The translations under genes and the position numbers were made by a program. The notes under the pieces were generated by a model. The model was not told the origin of the DNA. It made no database searches and saw nothing but the letters and a program-made list of their open reading frames with translations. From contig NZ_LMFI01000011.1 in the NCBI RefSeq assembly GCF_001426745.1, positions 1-64,000 on the forward strand: DNA of 64,000 nucleotides, given 5' to 3'. This stretch comes from Nocardioides sp. Root140. Its GTDB lineage: Bacteria; Actinomycetota; Actinomycetes; Propionibacteriales; Nocardioidaceae. The first letter of the stretch is position 1. Each line of letters starts with the position of its first letter. Below, piece by piece: positions 50,101 to 58,396 of the stretch.

Positions 50101-52698
50101 CGCCCCTGCGCGGTCGCCGACTACACGCTCGACGGACGCCCCACCCACCTGGTCTCCACCGTCGGACACGTCTCGGAGCTCGTCCCCGGCAGCGGACTGG
50201 GCGACGCCGTCGACCAGCTGGTCGACGGGGGCGGGGACGGCGTGGACGTCGTCGCCGACCTCTACCTCGGCTGGGCCGACGCGCCGGCCACCCCCGACGC
50301 GATGTCGGCCGAGCTGGGTCGCCTGGTCAACGCGCTCTCGTTCTCCGCCGCCGTACGCCGCCTCGTGATCGCGGTGTGCCCCGGGTCCGGCCGTCCCGTG
50401 GAGTACTTCACCTTCCGGCCTGCCGAGGGCGGAGCCGTCGAGGACACCCTCGTGCGCGGCCTGCACCCCATGGTCGCGCGCCGCCTCGACCTGTGGCGCC
50501 TGCGCAACTTCCACGTCACCCGCCTCGACGCCCCCGAGGACGTCCTGCTCTACGAGTGCGTGGCGCGGGAGAACACCCAGGACCGGCGCCTGGTGGCGCT
50601 GGCCCAGGTGCGCCAGCTCGCCATCATCCGCGACGACGAGGGCCGGGTGATCGCCGTACCCCATGCCGAGCGTGCGGTCGAGAACTGCCTCGAGGCGATC
50701 CGTCGGGTGCGCACCTCCCGCGGGGCCGCGGGGAGCAAGCTCGACGTCAACCACGTGTGGGTGCAGGTGTGGCCGGTGGTCGACGCCGACGTCGACCAGC
50801 TCACCACCCTGCAGGGCAAGATCACGCCGCTCACCGACGGCGCGGGCATCGAGGAGGTCGTGGCCCAGGGCCGCATCGCCGGGCCCGACGGGCAGGCGAC
50901 CCCGGTCGCCATCCGGTTCCACGCCCGGCCCGGGTCCGGCGTCACCGCCTCGATCGAGCCGCCGCCCACCGAACCGCTCAAGCCTCTCGACGAGTACGCC
51001 GGCAAGGTGCTCCGGTCGCGTCGCCGCGGAATGGTCTACCCCTACGAGCTGACCGGAGTCCTGGCCGGCAACGGCGGAACCCTGGTCGAGCACGACCTCG
51101 ACGAGAACGGTGTGCTCGTTCCGGTCGACCGCGCACCGGGCCTGAACAAGGCCGGGATCCTCGTGGCCGTGGTCACCACCCCGACGACCCTGCACCCCGA
51201 GGGAGTCACCCGCGTGGTGCTCTGCGGTGACCCGACAAAGGCGCTGGGAGCGGTCTCCGAGGCCGAGTGCGCGCGGCTGATCGCGGCGATCGACCTGGCC
51301 GAGCAGATGCAGGTCCCGGTCGAGTGGTTCGCGATCTCGGCAGGCGCCCGCATCTCGATGGAGTCCGGCACCGAGAACATGGACTGGGTGGCCGCCGGCC
51401 TCAAGCGGATCATCGAGTTCACCCAGGCGGGCGGCGAGATCAACATCGTGGTCGCGGGCATCAACGTCGGCGCCCAGCCCTACTGGAACGCCGAGGCCAC
51501 GATGCTCATGCACACCAAGGGCATCCTCGTGATGACGCCCGACAGTGCCATGGTGCTGACCGGCAAGCAGTCGCTCGACTTCTCCGGAGGCGTCTCCGCT
51601 GAGGACAACTTCGGCATCGGCGGCTACGACCGGGTGATGGGCCCCAACGGCCAGGCGCAGTACTGGGCGCCCGACCTGGCCAGCGCGTTCGGTGTGCTGA
51701 TGGCCCACTACGACCACACGTACGTCGTACCCGGTGCCTCGGGTCCGCGGCGTGCGCCGAGCAACGACCCGGCCGACCGGGACATCACGTCCTTCCCGCA
51801 TTCGGCACCCGGGAGCGACTTCGCGACGGTGGGCGAGATCTTCTCCGCGGCGACCAACCCCGACCGCAAGAAGGCCTTCGACATCCGGACCGTCATGCGG
51901 GCGCTGGCCGACCAGGACCACCCGACCCTCGAGCGCTGGGCCGGCATGGCCGACGCCGACACCGCGGTGGTGCAGGACGTCCACCTCGGTGGCCATCCGG
52001 TGTGCCTGCTGGGCATCGAGTCCCGGCCGGTGGCACGACGCGGCTTCCCGCCCACCGACGGCCCCGACACCTACACCGCGGGCACGCTGTTCCCCAGGTC
52101 GTCGAAGAAGGCGGCCCGGGCGATCAACGCCGCCAGCGGCAACCGGCCGATGGTGGTGCTGGCGAACCTCTCCGGCTTCGACGGCTCACCCGACTCGATG
52201 CGCAACCTGCAGCTCGAGTACGGCGCCGAGATCGGGCGGGCCATCGTCAACTTCGACGGTCCGATCGTCTTCTGCGTGATCTCGCGCTACCACGGTGGTG
52301 CCTTCGTGGTCTTCTCCAAGCGGCTCAACCCGCGGATGACCGTGCTGGCGATCGAGGGTTCCTACGCCTCGGTGCTGGGTGGCGCCCCGGCCGCGGCCGT
52401 GGTCTTCGCCGGCGAGGTCGACAAGCGCGCCGCGGCCGACCCGCGAGTGGCTGCCCTCGAGGAGCGGATCGGCGAGGCCTCCGGCACCGACCGTGCCGGC
52501 ATGGTGCTCGAGCTGGCGACGTTGCGGGCCGAGTTGCGGGCCGAGAAGATCAGCGAGGTCGCCGCCGAGTTCGACGGTGTCCACGACATCCACCGCGCCG
52601 TTCGCGTGGGATCGGTCGACGAGGTCATCTCCGCCGCGCAGCTGCGGCCGAAGATCATCGAAGCGATCGAGAGAGGCGCACGAGCCGGCAGTTGTTGA
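47155..52698 (+). CDS. single-chain multidomain acyl-CoA carboxylase (BC-BCCP-central-CT)
   Basis: A 1847-residue biotin enzyme. Domain order: biotin carboxylase (about 1-450; TRIAVVNRGEAAIRLIRAVR, ATP-grasp KATAGGGGRGIRKV, FLEVNTRLQVEHPITE), biotin carrier domain with biotinyl Lys631 in LESMKMETV, a long middle region (about 690-1240) with LWRLRNFHVTRLDAPEDV and ARENTQDRRLVALAQVR, as in the central domain of eukaryotic acetyl-CoA carboxylases, and the carboxyltransferase (about 1240-1830; GINVGAQPYWNAEATMLM, SGRISM-like GARISMESG). It carboxylates acetyl-, propionyl- or a longer acyl-CoA for lipid synthesis. The TTG at 47155 has AGGGAGG 6 bases upstream. Its last residues and its stop codon lie in a 22-nt repeat. 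Confidence 0.9.
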   Translation: MLTRIAVVNRGEAAIRLIRAVRDLNAEGGAQLTTIALFTDDERSAMFAREADEAHGLGPASARPYLDHAVLERALVETRADAVWVGWGFVAEDPAFADLCDRLGITFIGPSGESMRKLGDKIGSKLIAEEVGVPVAPWSRGGVDTLEEALASAEQVGYPLMLKATAGGGGRGIRKVENPADLEDAYQRTRDEAERAFGSGVVFLERLVTGARHVEVQLIADGQGTAWALGVRDCSVQRRNQKVIEESASPLLDETQVAEVKESAERLALAVGYRGAGTVEFLYHPETRTFAFLEVNTRLQVEHPITEVTTDVDLVKAQLHVAAGGRLEGERPAEVGHAVEARLNAEDPDRDFAPSPGRIALLELPAGPGIRVDSGVAEGDTIPADFDSMIAKVIAYGRTRAEALARLRRAMADTTVVIEGGATNKSFILDLLDQPEVVDGNAMVDGSAVGWADTGWIDRVRAEGRLVAHKHSGVALVAAAIEAYEDEEAVEIARLLETARGGRPQVQHTVGRPVELKLRGTVYRVTVVQTGPETYRVTVALGDQSETLTASLDRLDEFHARLTIDDQRFRLVSATHGPMHLVEVNGVAHRVSRDEGGVVRSPAPALVVATPVRAGDVVEAGTPVLVLESMKMETVLHAPVAGTVKELLVTTGSQVETGAPLLRLEPDAEADAAPATAAPGEAPGLDLPVARGEVTLDERVRRGLADLSAVLMGFDLDHRADRAVVDDYLGAREAFRAEGGDVLTDELALLAMFADFAELSRNRPAGEQLHTELRVHSSREHFHTYLQSLDVERGGLPDEFRQRLIRVLAHYGVVDLDRTPQLDEAVFRIFLSQQRFATDLALATSLLERWMAEPPPATEIGAGVRELLDRLVRATQLRFPVVGDLARSVRFRWFDQPAVDAERAGVLAAGRNEAAALAADPDLSDRDARLDALADIPEQIVGFLAERLEKGIPAHEPMLEVLFRRHYREYDLHDARPVHIDDRPCAVADYTLDGRPTHLVSTVGHVSELVPGSGLGDAVDQLVDGGGDGVDVVADLYLGWADAPATPDAMSAELGRLVNALSFSAAVRRLVIAVCPGSGRPVEYFTFRPAEGGAVEDTLVRGLHPMVARRLDLWRLRNFHVTRLDAPEDVLLYECVARENTQDRRLVALAQVRQLAIIRDDEGRVIAVPHAERAVENCLEAIRRVRTSRGAAGSKLDVNHVWVQVWPVVDADVDQLTTLQGKITPLTDGAGIEEVVAQGRIAGPDGQATPVAIRFHARPGSGVTASIEPPPTEPLKPLDEYAGKVLRSRRRGMVYPYELTGVLAGNGGTLVEHDLDENGVLVPVDRAPGLNKAGILVAVVTTPTTLHPEGVTRVVLCGDPTKALGAVSEAECARLIAAIDLAEQMQVPVEWFAISAGARISMESGTENMDWVAAGLKRIIEFTQAGGEINIVVAGINVGAQPYWNAEATMLMHTKGILVMTPDSAMVLTGKQSLDFSGGVSAEDNFGIGGYDRVMGPNGQAQYWAPDLASAFGVLMAHYDHTYVVPGASGPRRAPSNDPADRDITSFPHSAPGSDFATVGEIFSAATNPDRKKAFDIRTVMRALADQDHPTLERWAGMADADTAVVQDVHLGGHPVCLLGIESRPVARRGFPPTDGPDTYTAGTLFPRSSKKAARAINAASGNRPMVVLANLSGFDGSPDSMRNLQLEYGAEIGRAIVNFDGPIVFCVISRYHGGAFVVFSKRLNPRMTVLAIEGSYASVLGGAPAAAVVFAGEVDKRAAADPRVAALEERIGEASGTDRAGMVLELATLRAELRAEKISEVAAEFDGVHDIHRAVRVGSVDEVISAAQLRPKIIEAIERGARAGSC

Positions 52699-52753
52699 TG
52701 CGCGAGCCGTCAGTTCTTGCGTCGCGAACCCGCGCATCAAGAACTGCAGGTTC
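52682..52753 (+). repeat. 22-nt tandem/inverted array, copy 2
   Basis: Two direct 22-base units (52682-52703 ending GATGCGC, and 52704-52725 ending GCGTCGC), a 5-base remnant GAACC, then one inverted unit (52732-52753, beginning GCGCATCAAGAAC). The first unit contains the TGA stop of the acyl-CoA carboxylase gene (52696-52698). The array ends 5 bases before the stop codon of the convergent PLP-enzyme gene. Confidence 0.92.
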
Positions 52754-52758
52754 GTGGG

Positions 52759-54183
52759 TCAGGGGACAGGGCGTTGGAGGCGGTCGAGGAACGCGATCAG
52801 CAGGGCCTCGCGCATGGCGGGGGAGGCCACGTCGAGCATGGCGTTGACCTCGGCCATCCGCGCAGGCAGGGCCAGTGAGCCGTCGTCGGACGCGCTGACC
52901 AGCCCCGAGGCGGCCAGCAGTCCGTCGAAGTCGTCGTCGGACAGAGTCGTCGGGTCGAGCGCGGCGATGAAGGCCACCACCTCGGGGTCGACCGACACAG
53001 GGCCAGCCGTCACCGCGGACTCGACGGCCGCCTTCAGTGCTGCGAGGAAGTCGTCGACATGGGCCAGGGTCGCCGCCGAGACCGACAGGTGGATCGTGGC
53101 CGGCGCGTCGGCGTACGACATCTGCGGCTGGACGTACCACCCGGCCGCGGCCATCTCGTCGCAGACCGTGAACGGGTCGCACGCGTCGGTGCAGGCCAGC
53201 GCGACCAGCGTCGAATCCGGCTGTACGACGACCCGCAGCTCGGGGATCGACGTGATGCCTTCGACGATCCGGTCGACCGCGGTGAACACATCCTCGGCCA
53301 GGCGCAGGTAGCCGTCGTCGCCGATCGACTGCACCACGGCCCACGCCGCCGCCAGCGGGCCACCCGACTTGGTCGACTGCATCGTCGAGTTCAGCATCGT
53401 GTAGCCGGGCCAGTCCGCCGAGGCGAAGTACTGCGCCTTGCGCAGCGCGGGCGTGCGGTGCAGCAGGATCGACGTGCCCTTGGGTGCGTAGGCGTACTTG
53501 TGCAGGTCGACCGAGACGCTGGTGACCCCGTCGACCGCGAACGTCCACGGCGTCACCGGCCGCCCCAGCCGGGCGGCGTACGGCAGCACCCAGCCGCCGA
53601 TGCAGGCGTCCACGTGGCAGCGCACGCCACGGGCCGCGGCAGCCGCCGCGATGTCGGTCACCGGGTCGACCACGCCATGGGCGTACGACGGTGCGCTGGC
53701 CACCACGAGGACGGTGCGGTCGTCGATCGCAGCGGCCATTGCATCTGCGTCCGCGCGGAAGTCGGACGTCACCGGGACCACGACGGCTTCGACCCCGAAG
53801 TAGTGGGAGGCCTTGTGGAATGCGGCATGTGCGGTGGACGGCAGCACCATGCGCGGGCGCTCGACGGACGGGTTGGCGTCGCGAGCCGCCTGCACGGCCA
53901 GCAGCACGGACTCGGTGCCGCCCGACGTCACGGAGCCGACCACGGACGGTGGTGCGTCGAGGAGGCCGCAGGCGAAGCCGACCAGCTCGTTCTCCATGGT
54001 GAGCAGCGACGGGAAGGCGGTCGGGTCGAGACCGTTCGAGCCGGCGTACGCCGCGACCGCGGCCCGGCCGACCTCGTCGACGTCGGGCAGTCCCGAGTCG
54101 TAGACGTAGGCCAGGGTGCGTCCGCCGTGGACCGGGAGGTCGCCGGCCTGCAGGGCGCGGAGGCGGGCGAGGACGTCGGTCAT
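52759..54183 (-). CDS. PLP-dependent decarboxylase/lyase, sphingosine-1-phosphate-lyase-like
   Basis: A 474-residue fold-type I PLP enzyme. It has TSGGTESVLLAVQAARD, a PLP-contacting region CHVDACIGGWVLPYAAR and the cofactor Lys229 in SVDLHKYAYAPKGTSILLHR. These are close to eukaryotic sphingosine-1-phosphate lyase and its bacterial relatives; glutamate decarboxylase-like enzymes are a less likely reading. The true substrate is unknown. The ATG at 54183 overlaps the stop of the upstream MFS transporter gene (54180-54183), so transporter and enzyme are probably a functional pair. Confidence 0.83.
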   Translation of the reverse strand: MTDVLARLRALQAGDLPVHGGRTLAYVYDSGLPDVDEVGRAAVAAYAGSNGLDPTAFPSLLTMENELVGFACGLLDAPPSVVGSVTSGGTESVLLAVQAARDANPSVERPRMVLPSTAHAAFHKASHYFGVEAVVVPVTSDFRADADAMAAAIDDRTVLVVASAPSYAHGVVDPVTDIAAAAAARGVRCHVDACIGGWVLPYAARLGRPVTPWTFAVDGVTSVSVDLHKYAYAPKGTSILLHRTPALRKAQYFASADWPGYTMLNSTMQSTKSGGPLAAAWAVVQSIGDDGYLRLAEDVFTAVDRIVEGITSIPELRVVVQPDSTLVALACTDACDPFTVCDEMAAAGWYVQPQMSYADAPATIHLSVSAATLAHVDDFLAALKAAVESAVTAGPVSVDPEVVAFIAALDPTTLSDDDFDGLLAASGLVSASDDGSLALPARMAEVNAMLDVASPAMREALLIAFLDRLQRPVP

Positions 54184-55538
54184 ACGGGCTCCTGGGAGTC
54201 GGGTGCGGTCTCCTCGATCGAGGGGACCAGCAGTGTGGGGTCGCCGAGCGAGTAGCGCGAGAGCCACCACAGCGATGCGAGGGTCAGGGCAGCCGGCACC
54301 AGTGAGAAGCCGAGCACGATCGCGGTGACCGCCGAGTCGGGCTGATCCACGTCGCCGGAGGTCGAGGAACGGTAGTCGCCGGCGGCCAGCATCAGGGCGA
54401 AGAGCCCCGGTCCGAGAGCGAGCCCGAGCGTCTCGGCCGCCGTCCACACGCCGGTGAACACCCCGACCCTGTTGGAGCCGGTGCGCAGGGCGTCGGCCGC
54501 GGCGGCGTCGGGCAACATCGCCATCGGGAACACCTGGGCGCCGGCATAGCCCACGCCGATCAGGCCGGTGGCGGCGAACACCACGGCGGCCGGGGCCTCG
54601 CGGGACACGATCGCCAGCAGCGCGCCGGCGGCCAGCACCAACGACGCCGCGACATATCCCTGCTTCTTGCCCACCCGGGTGCCGAGCCGCGCCCACAGCG
54701 GCGTCAACAGCAGTGCCGGCCCGACGAAGCAGACGAACAGGATCGTCGACGCGCCCTGCCACTCGAGCACGTCGCCGGCGAGGTAGTCGACGCCGGCGAG
54801 CATGCAGCCCGTGGCCAGTGCCTGGAGGACGAACGTGATCAGCAGGAGCCTGAAGTCCCTTGCCTGGCTGACGATTCTCAGCTGGTCGGCCAACGACCCG
54901 GCGCCGGCACTGACCTCTCGATGGGGCGCGTTGCGGGTGCCGACGTACGTGCCGACGACACCGATCGCGATCAGCACGGCCATCACCACGCCCATCACGC
55001 GGTAGCCGTCACGGCCGCCGATCGCGTCGCGGATCAGCGGCGCGGTCGCACCGGCGAGCATGATCGTGAACGCCAGGATCGCCACCCGCCACGACATCAG
55101 TCGCGTGCGTTCGTCGTACGAGTCGGTGATCTCGGCGGGCATCGCGACGTACGGCACCTGGAAGAAGGCGTACGCCGTCGCGCAGCCGAGGAAGCAGACC
55201 AGCACCCACAGCGCGTCGAGACCCTGCGAGCCGGACGACGGCCCCGCGAAGAGCAGCGCGAACGCCACCGCGAGGGACAGGCCACCGCGTAGCAGCCACG
55301 GACGCCGCGGGCCGCGCGGGTCGTCGGTCCGGTCGCTGATCCGGCCCGCGACGGGGTTGAGGATCACGTCCCACGCCTTCGGCAGGAACACGATCAGTCC
55401 CGCGTAGAGCGCGCCGATGCCCAGGCTGTCGGTCAGGAACGGCAGCAACATCAGGCCCGGCACCGTGCCGAACGCCCCGGTCGCGACCGAGCCGGTGGCG
55501 TAGCCGACGCGTACGCCGCGGGTCAGGGGCTCGGACAT
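54180..55538 (-). CDS. GPH-type MFS transporter (sugar/solute:cation symporter)
   Basis: A 452-residue polytopic protein with about twelve membrane segments. Near the N-terminus AWDVILNPVAGRISDRTDDPRGPRRPWLL (positions about 55-83) carries the Asp residues and the RTRDPRGRRRPW-type loop of the glycoside-pentoside-hexuronide (MelB) group. The substrate is unknown. The -10 box TAGTGT lies 6 bases before the ATG at 55538. It overlaps the S1P-lyase-like gene downstream, forming a two-gene operon. Confidence 0.86.
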   Translation of the reverse strand: MSEPLTRGVRVGYATGSVATGAFGTVPGLMLLPFLTDSLGIGALYAGLIVFLPKAWDVILNPVAGRISDRTDDPRGPRRPWLLRGGLSLAVAFALLFAGPSSGSQGLDALWVLVCFLGCATAYAFFQVPYVAMPAEITDSYDERTRLMSWRVAILAFTIMLAGATAPLIRDAIGGRDGYRVMGVVMAVLIAIGVVGTYVGTRNAPHREVSAGAGSLADQLRIVSQARDFRLLLITFVLQALATGCMLAGVDYLAGDVLEWQGASTILFVCFVGPALLLTPLWARLGTRVGKKQGYVAASLVLAAGALLAIVSREAPAAVVFAATGLIGVGYAGAQVFPMAMLPDAAAADALRTGSNRVGVFTGVWTAAETLGLALGPGLFALMLAAGDYRSSTSGDVDQPDSAVTAIVLGFSLVPAALTLASLWWLSRYSLGDPTLLVPSIEETAPDSQEPV

Positions 55539-55544
55539 GTCCGA

Positions 55545-55550
55545 ACACTA
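55545..55550 (-). promoter_or_regulatory. -10 box TAGTGT, leaderless GPH transporter gene
   Basis: On the minus strand TAGTGT ends 6 bases before the ATG at 55538. Confidence 0.5.
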
Positions 55551-55650
55551 GCCATGCAACCGGCTGGGCGTCGGGAGTTGCGCAGAGTCAAGGATCCACG
55601 GTTCTGGCACCAACACGTGCAGGGTCGGGACGCAAGGAATGCCAGCTCGG

Positions 55651-56976
55651 TCAGAGGGCCTCGGCCATGGCGGCGCAGGCCTTCAACCACGCCGAGCGTG
55701 TGGCGTCGGAGAGCTGGTCGTACTGCACGACCGACCCGGCCACCAGCGCCGGGTCGTAGGGGATCCGGAAGACGTCACGCGTGCGCTGCGCATAGACGGC
55801 CGTGAGGTCCTTGGCCAGTTGCGCGTCGACGTTCGGTGACGGGTCGGCCAGCACGGTGATCGTCTTGTCCTTGATCTGCGAGTGCCCGGCGTCGGCGAGC
55901 GCGTCGAGCATCCACAGGCCGGAGTAGCCGGTGTCCTCGCGCACCGTGCAGGTCACCACGATCAGGTCGGCCATCTTGGCGGCGGCCAGCCAGTTCTCCG
56001 CACGCAGGTTGTTGCCGGTGTCGACCAGGATCAGGTGGTAGAACCGCTCGAGCAGCCGGTGCACGGCGTCGAAGTCGTTGGCCTTGATCGTGCCGGTCAC
56101 GTCGGCCCGCTCGTCGGAGGCGAGCACGTCGAAGTGGGCGTCGCCCTGGCTGCGCACGAAGGCGCTGAGGTCGCCGATGCGCGACTCGTAGACGTCCTGG
56201 AACCGCTCGAGGTCGTCGAGCAGCTCGCGGGTCGTGTTGTGGTGGCCGACCTGCTCGCCACGCATGCCGAGCGTGCCGCGGGTCTCGTTGTTGTCCCACG
56301 CGACCACGCCTCCGCCGCGCACGGTGCCGAACGTGTAGCCGGCCGCGAGCACCGACGTGGTCTTTGCCGCGCCACCCTTCGGGTTCGCGAACACGACGGT
56401 GCGCGGCCCCGCGAACGAGCGTTGTACGGCGGCCCGCGACTGGCGCCACGTGCGTTCGGCCTTGCCCATCTTGGGCTTTATCAGGCCGAACGTGAGCTTG
56501 CGGACGACGCCCCGCCAGCCCCACGTCGCCGGGCCGATGTCGATCGCCTGGTGCCGGGCACGTAGGAAGTCCTGGGCGGTGGGAACGGGCTCAGGTTCCT
56601 GCTGGGGTGGGAGGTTCGGCTGCTGGCCGGCGTACTGCCCGCCCTGGGGAGGCCCCTGCTGGCCGGCCGGCGGTGGCTGCTGGCCGGTGGGCGGCTGCGC
56701 CTGGTGGGCGCCGGCAGGTGGTCGCTGGTGCTGGGGTGGCTGTGCGTAGGACGGTGGCGCGCCGTTGTACGCCGCAGCACCGTCTGTCGGCCCGGGCTGG
56801 CGCCTACGGGCGCCCGGGTTCGTCGACGGTCCGTTCTGCTGGCTGTTCTGGTGACCGGTCGCCGTCGGGGGATGCGCGGCGTACGGCCCCGAAGGCCCCG
56901 CGACCGGACTGGGCTGGAGCTGCCAGCGAGGGTGCTGGTCCGGGCCGTTTCCGCTGACCGGGGCGTCGTCGGGCAT
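55651..56976 (-). CDS. MinD/ParA-like ATPase with P/Q-rich N-terminus
   Basis: A 441-residue protein. Residues about 1-130 are low-complexity, rich in Pro, Gln and Gly. A deviant Walker A motif KGGAAKTT (Lys200 to Thr207) places it in the MinD/ParA family; Walker B-like LILVDTGNNLRAEN and DLIVVTCTVREDTGYSG follow. The layout resembles the MinD-like ATPases that accompany type VII (ESX) secretion in actinobacteria (EspI type), but no ESX genes are nearby. GGAGG lies 5 bases before the ATG at 56976. No ParB partner is seen. Confidence 0.82.
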   Translation of the reverse strand: MPDDAPVSGNGPDQHPRWQLQPSPVAGPSGPYAAHPPTATGHQNSQQNGPSTNPGARRRQPGPTDGAAAYNGAPPSYAQPPQHQRPPAGAHQAQPPTGQQPPPAGQQGPPQGGQYAGQQPNLPPQQEPEPVPTAQDFLRARHQAIDIGPATWGWRGVVRKLTFGLIKPKMGKAERTWRQSRAAVQRSFAGPRTVVFANPKGGAAKTTSVLAAGYTFGTVRGGGVVAWDNNETRGTLGMRGEQVGHHNTTRELLDDLERFQDVYESRIGDLSAFVRSQGDAHFDVLASDERADVTGTIKANDFDAVHRLLERFYHLILVDTGNNLRAENWLAAAKMADLIVVTCTVREDTGYSGLWMLDALADAGHSQIKDKTITVLADPSPNVDAQLAKDLTAVYAQRTRDVFRIPYDPALVAGSVVQYDQLSDATRSAWLKACAAMAEAL

Positions 56977-57093
56977 CGTTACCTCCGAGTGTGGTTCGAG
57001 CATCCGCTTGGCATTGTTGCATCCCGCCACGGTGACTCGGTGGCCCCGACGGCACGGCTCACAGGCCGCGGGCGTCCACCAACCCCGAGGGCG

Positions 57094-58341
57094 CTACTTC
57101 GCCAGGGAGCGTGAGCTGCCCGATCCGTAGCGCCGGGTCGGGCTGGCACCGATGCCGGCTGCCTCCGAGGCACCGGGCTTGGCCTTCTTCGCAGCAGGCT
57201 TCCTGGCAGGGGCCTTGTCGGGCGGGGAAGCCTCCTCGGGCTCCCTGTCGCTGGACCACTTGCTGATCCAGCCGTCGATGAACTTCCACGTCGTCTCGCG
57301 TGCCGAGCGTCCGGTGAGCATGCCTAGGTGACCTCCTGGGACGACCTCGAAGCGCACTTCGGGTGACCCGGTGAGTAGGGGAACAACTGCCTTCACGCAC
57401 GCGACCGGAGCAATCCCGTCGGTGGCGCCGCCGAAGACCAGAACCGGCTTGTCGACGTCCTTGATCTCGATGCGACGATCACCGAACGCGAAGTAGCCGT
57501 ACTTCAGGTCGTTGGTCTTGAAGAACCGATGGTAGAGCTGCCCGAACGTGCGGCCGGGGTAGGCGATCATGTTGGCGGTGAAGACCTCGACCGCCTCGAT
57601 CTGCGCCAGGAAGTCCGTGTCGTCGAGATTCTGCAGCTTCACCAGCGGCTTGGAGACGAGCTTCTGGGCGGCGGAGAGCTGGAACGCCCACCGCACCAGG
57701 GGCTTCGGGGCGCCGCCCATGGCCTGGTAGACCCGCGTCACCGGGCCGCGGCCGTCGGTCAGGCCGCCGAGCCAGGGCCGGTCCGCCATCTTCACGAGCG
57801 GGCGCAGGGGCGCCATCAGCGGCACCTTCGCCACGTCGAACGGCGACCCGACGATGGTCATCGAGGCGATCGGGAGCGTCGGGTCGTCGGCGGCGGCCAG
57901 CGTCATGAAGATTCCGCCCAGGCTCCATCCGATGACGTGCACCGGTCGACCCCCGGCGTGTTCGGAGGCGGCCCGGATCGCCATCGGCACGACCTCGTCG
58001 ATCCAGTGCTCCATGCCGAGGTTGCGGTCGCGGAACGACACCTCGCCGTACTCCACGAGGTACGTCGGTCGTCCGCCGGTGACCAGGTGCTCGACCAGGG
58101 AGCAGCCGCGGCGCAGGTCGAAGCAGATCGACGGCGCGGCCAGCGGTGTCACGAGCAGGACGGGGTCGCCGTCCTCCTTGACCTTGCCGCTCGGACGGTA
58201 GTGGTAGACCTGCCGCAGGAGCCCTTCGTCGATCAGGGTGCGAGGCATCTTCCTGAGGTCCGCCACGCCGCCGTACAACATCTTGTGGGCGACGTTGCTC
58301 GCGGCTGAGACGACCTGATCGGGTTTCGGGATCAGATCCAT
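57094..58341 (-). CDS. PhaC-like alpha/beta hydrolase
   Basis: A 415-residue protein. It resembles class III poly(3-hydroxyalkanoate) synthases: PVLLVTPLAAPSICFDLRRG, GRPTYLVEYGEVSFRDRNLG, the nucleophile elbow GWSLGGIFMTLAAADD, then VFGGATDGIAPV and VVPGGHLGMLTG with the Asp and His. The nucleophile is Ser, not the Cys used by true PHA synthases, so a hydrolase or acyltransferase is more likely. A Lys/Ala/Pro-rich tail ends the protein. ATG 58341 was chosen because TACTTT lies 6 bases upstream; ATG 58368 precedes that box. Confidence 0.8.
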   Translation of the reverse strand: MDLIPKPDQVVSAASNVAHKMLYGGVADLRKMPRTLIDEGLLRQVYHYRPSGKVKEDGDPVLLVTPLAAPSICFDLRRGCSLVEHLVTGGRPTYLVEYGEVSFRDRNLGMEHWIDEVVPMAIRAASEHAGGRPVHVIGWSLGGIFMTLAAADDPTLPIASMTIVGSPFDVAKVPLMAPLRPLVKMADRPWLGGLTDGRGPVTRVYQAMGGAPKPLVRWAFQLSAAQKLVSKPLVKLQNLDDTDFLAQIEAVEVFTANMIAYPGRTFGQLYHRFFKTNDLKYGYFAFGDRRIEIKDVDKPVLVFGGATDGIAPVACVKAVVPLLTGSPEVRFEVVPGGHLGMLTGRSARETTWKFIDGWISKWSSDREPEEASPPDKAPARKPAAKKAKPGASEAAGIGASPTRRYGSGSSRSLAK

Positions 58342-58347
58342 GTTCGC

Positions 58348-58353
58348 AAAGTA
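58348..58353 (-). promoter_or_regulatory. -10 box TACTTT, leaderless PhaC-like gene
   Basis: On the minus strand TACTTT ends 6 bases before the ATG at 58341. Confidence 0.5.
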
Positions 58354-58396
58354 CCCGAACCTCGACATTCGTGGGCGCGACGACTAGACACTGACC

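Noticed and set aside
49111..51996. 961-residue minus-strand reading frame
   Set aside because: Lies wholly inside the acyl-CoA carboxylase gene in antisense. Composition is Arg/Gly/Val/His-rich with no domain motifs, typical of a high-GC shadow frame.
57094..58341. True polyhydroxyalkanoate synthase
   Set aside because: The nucleophile elbow is GWSLGG with Ser; PHA synthases use Cys, and no phaE/phaR or phasin gene is nearby.
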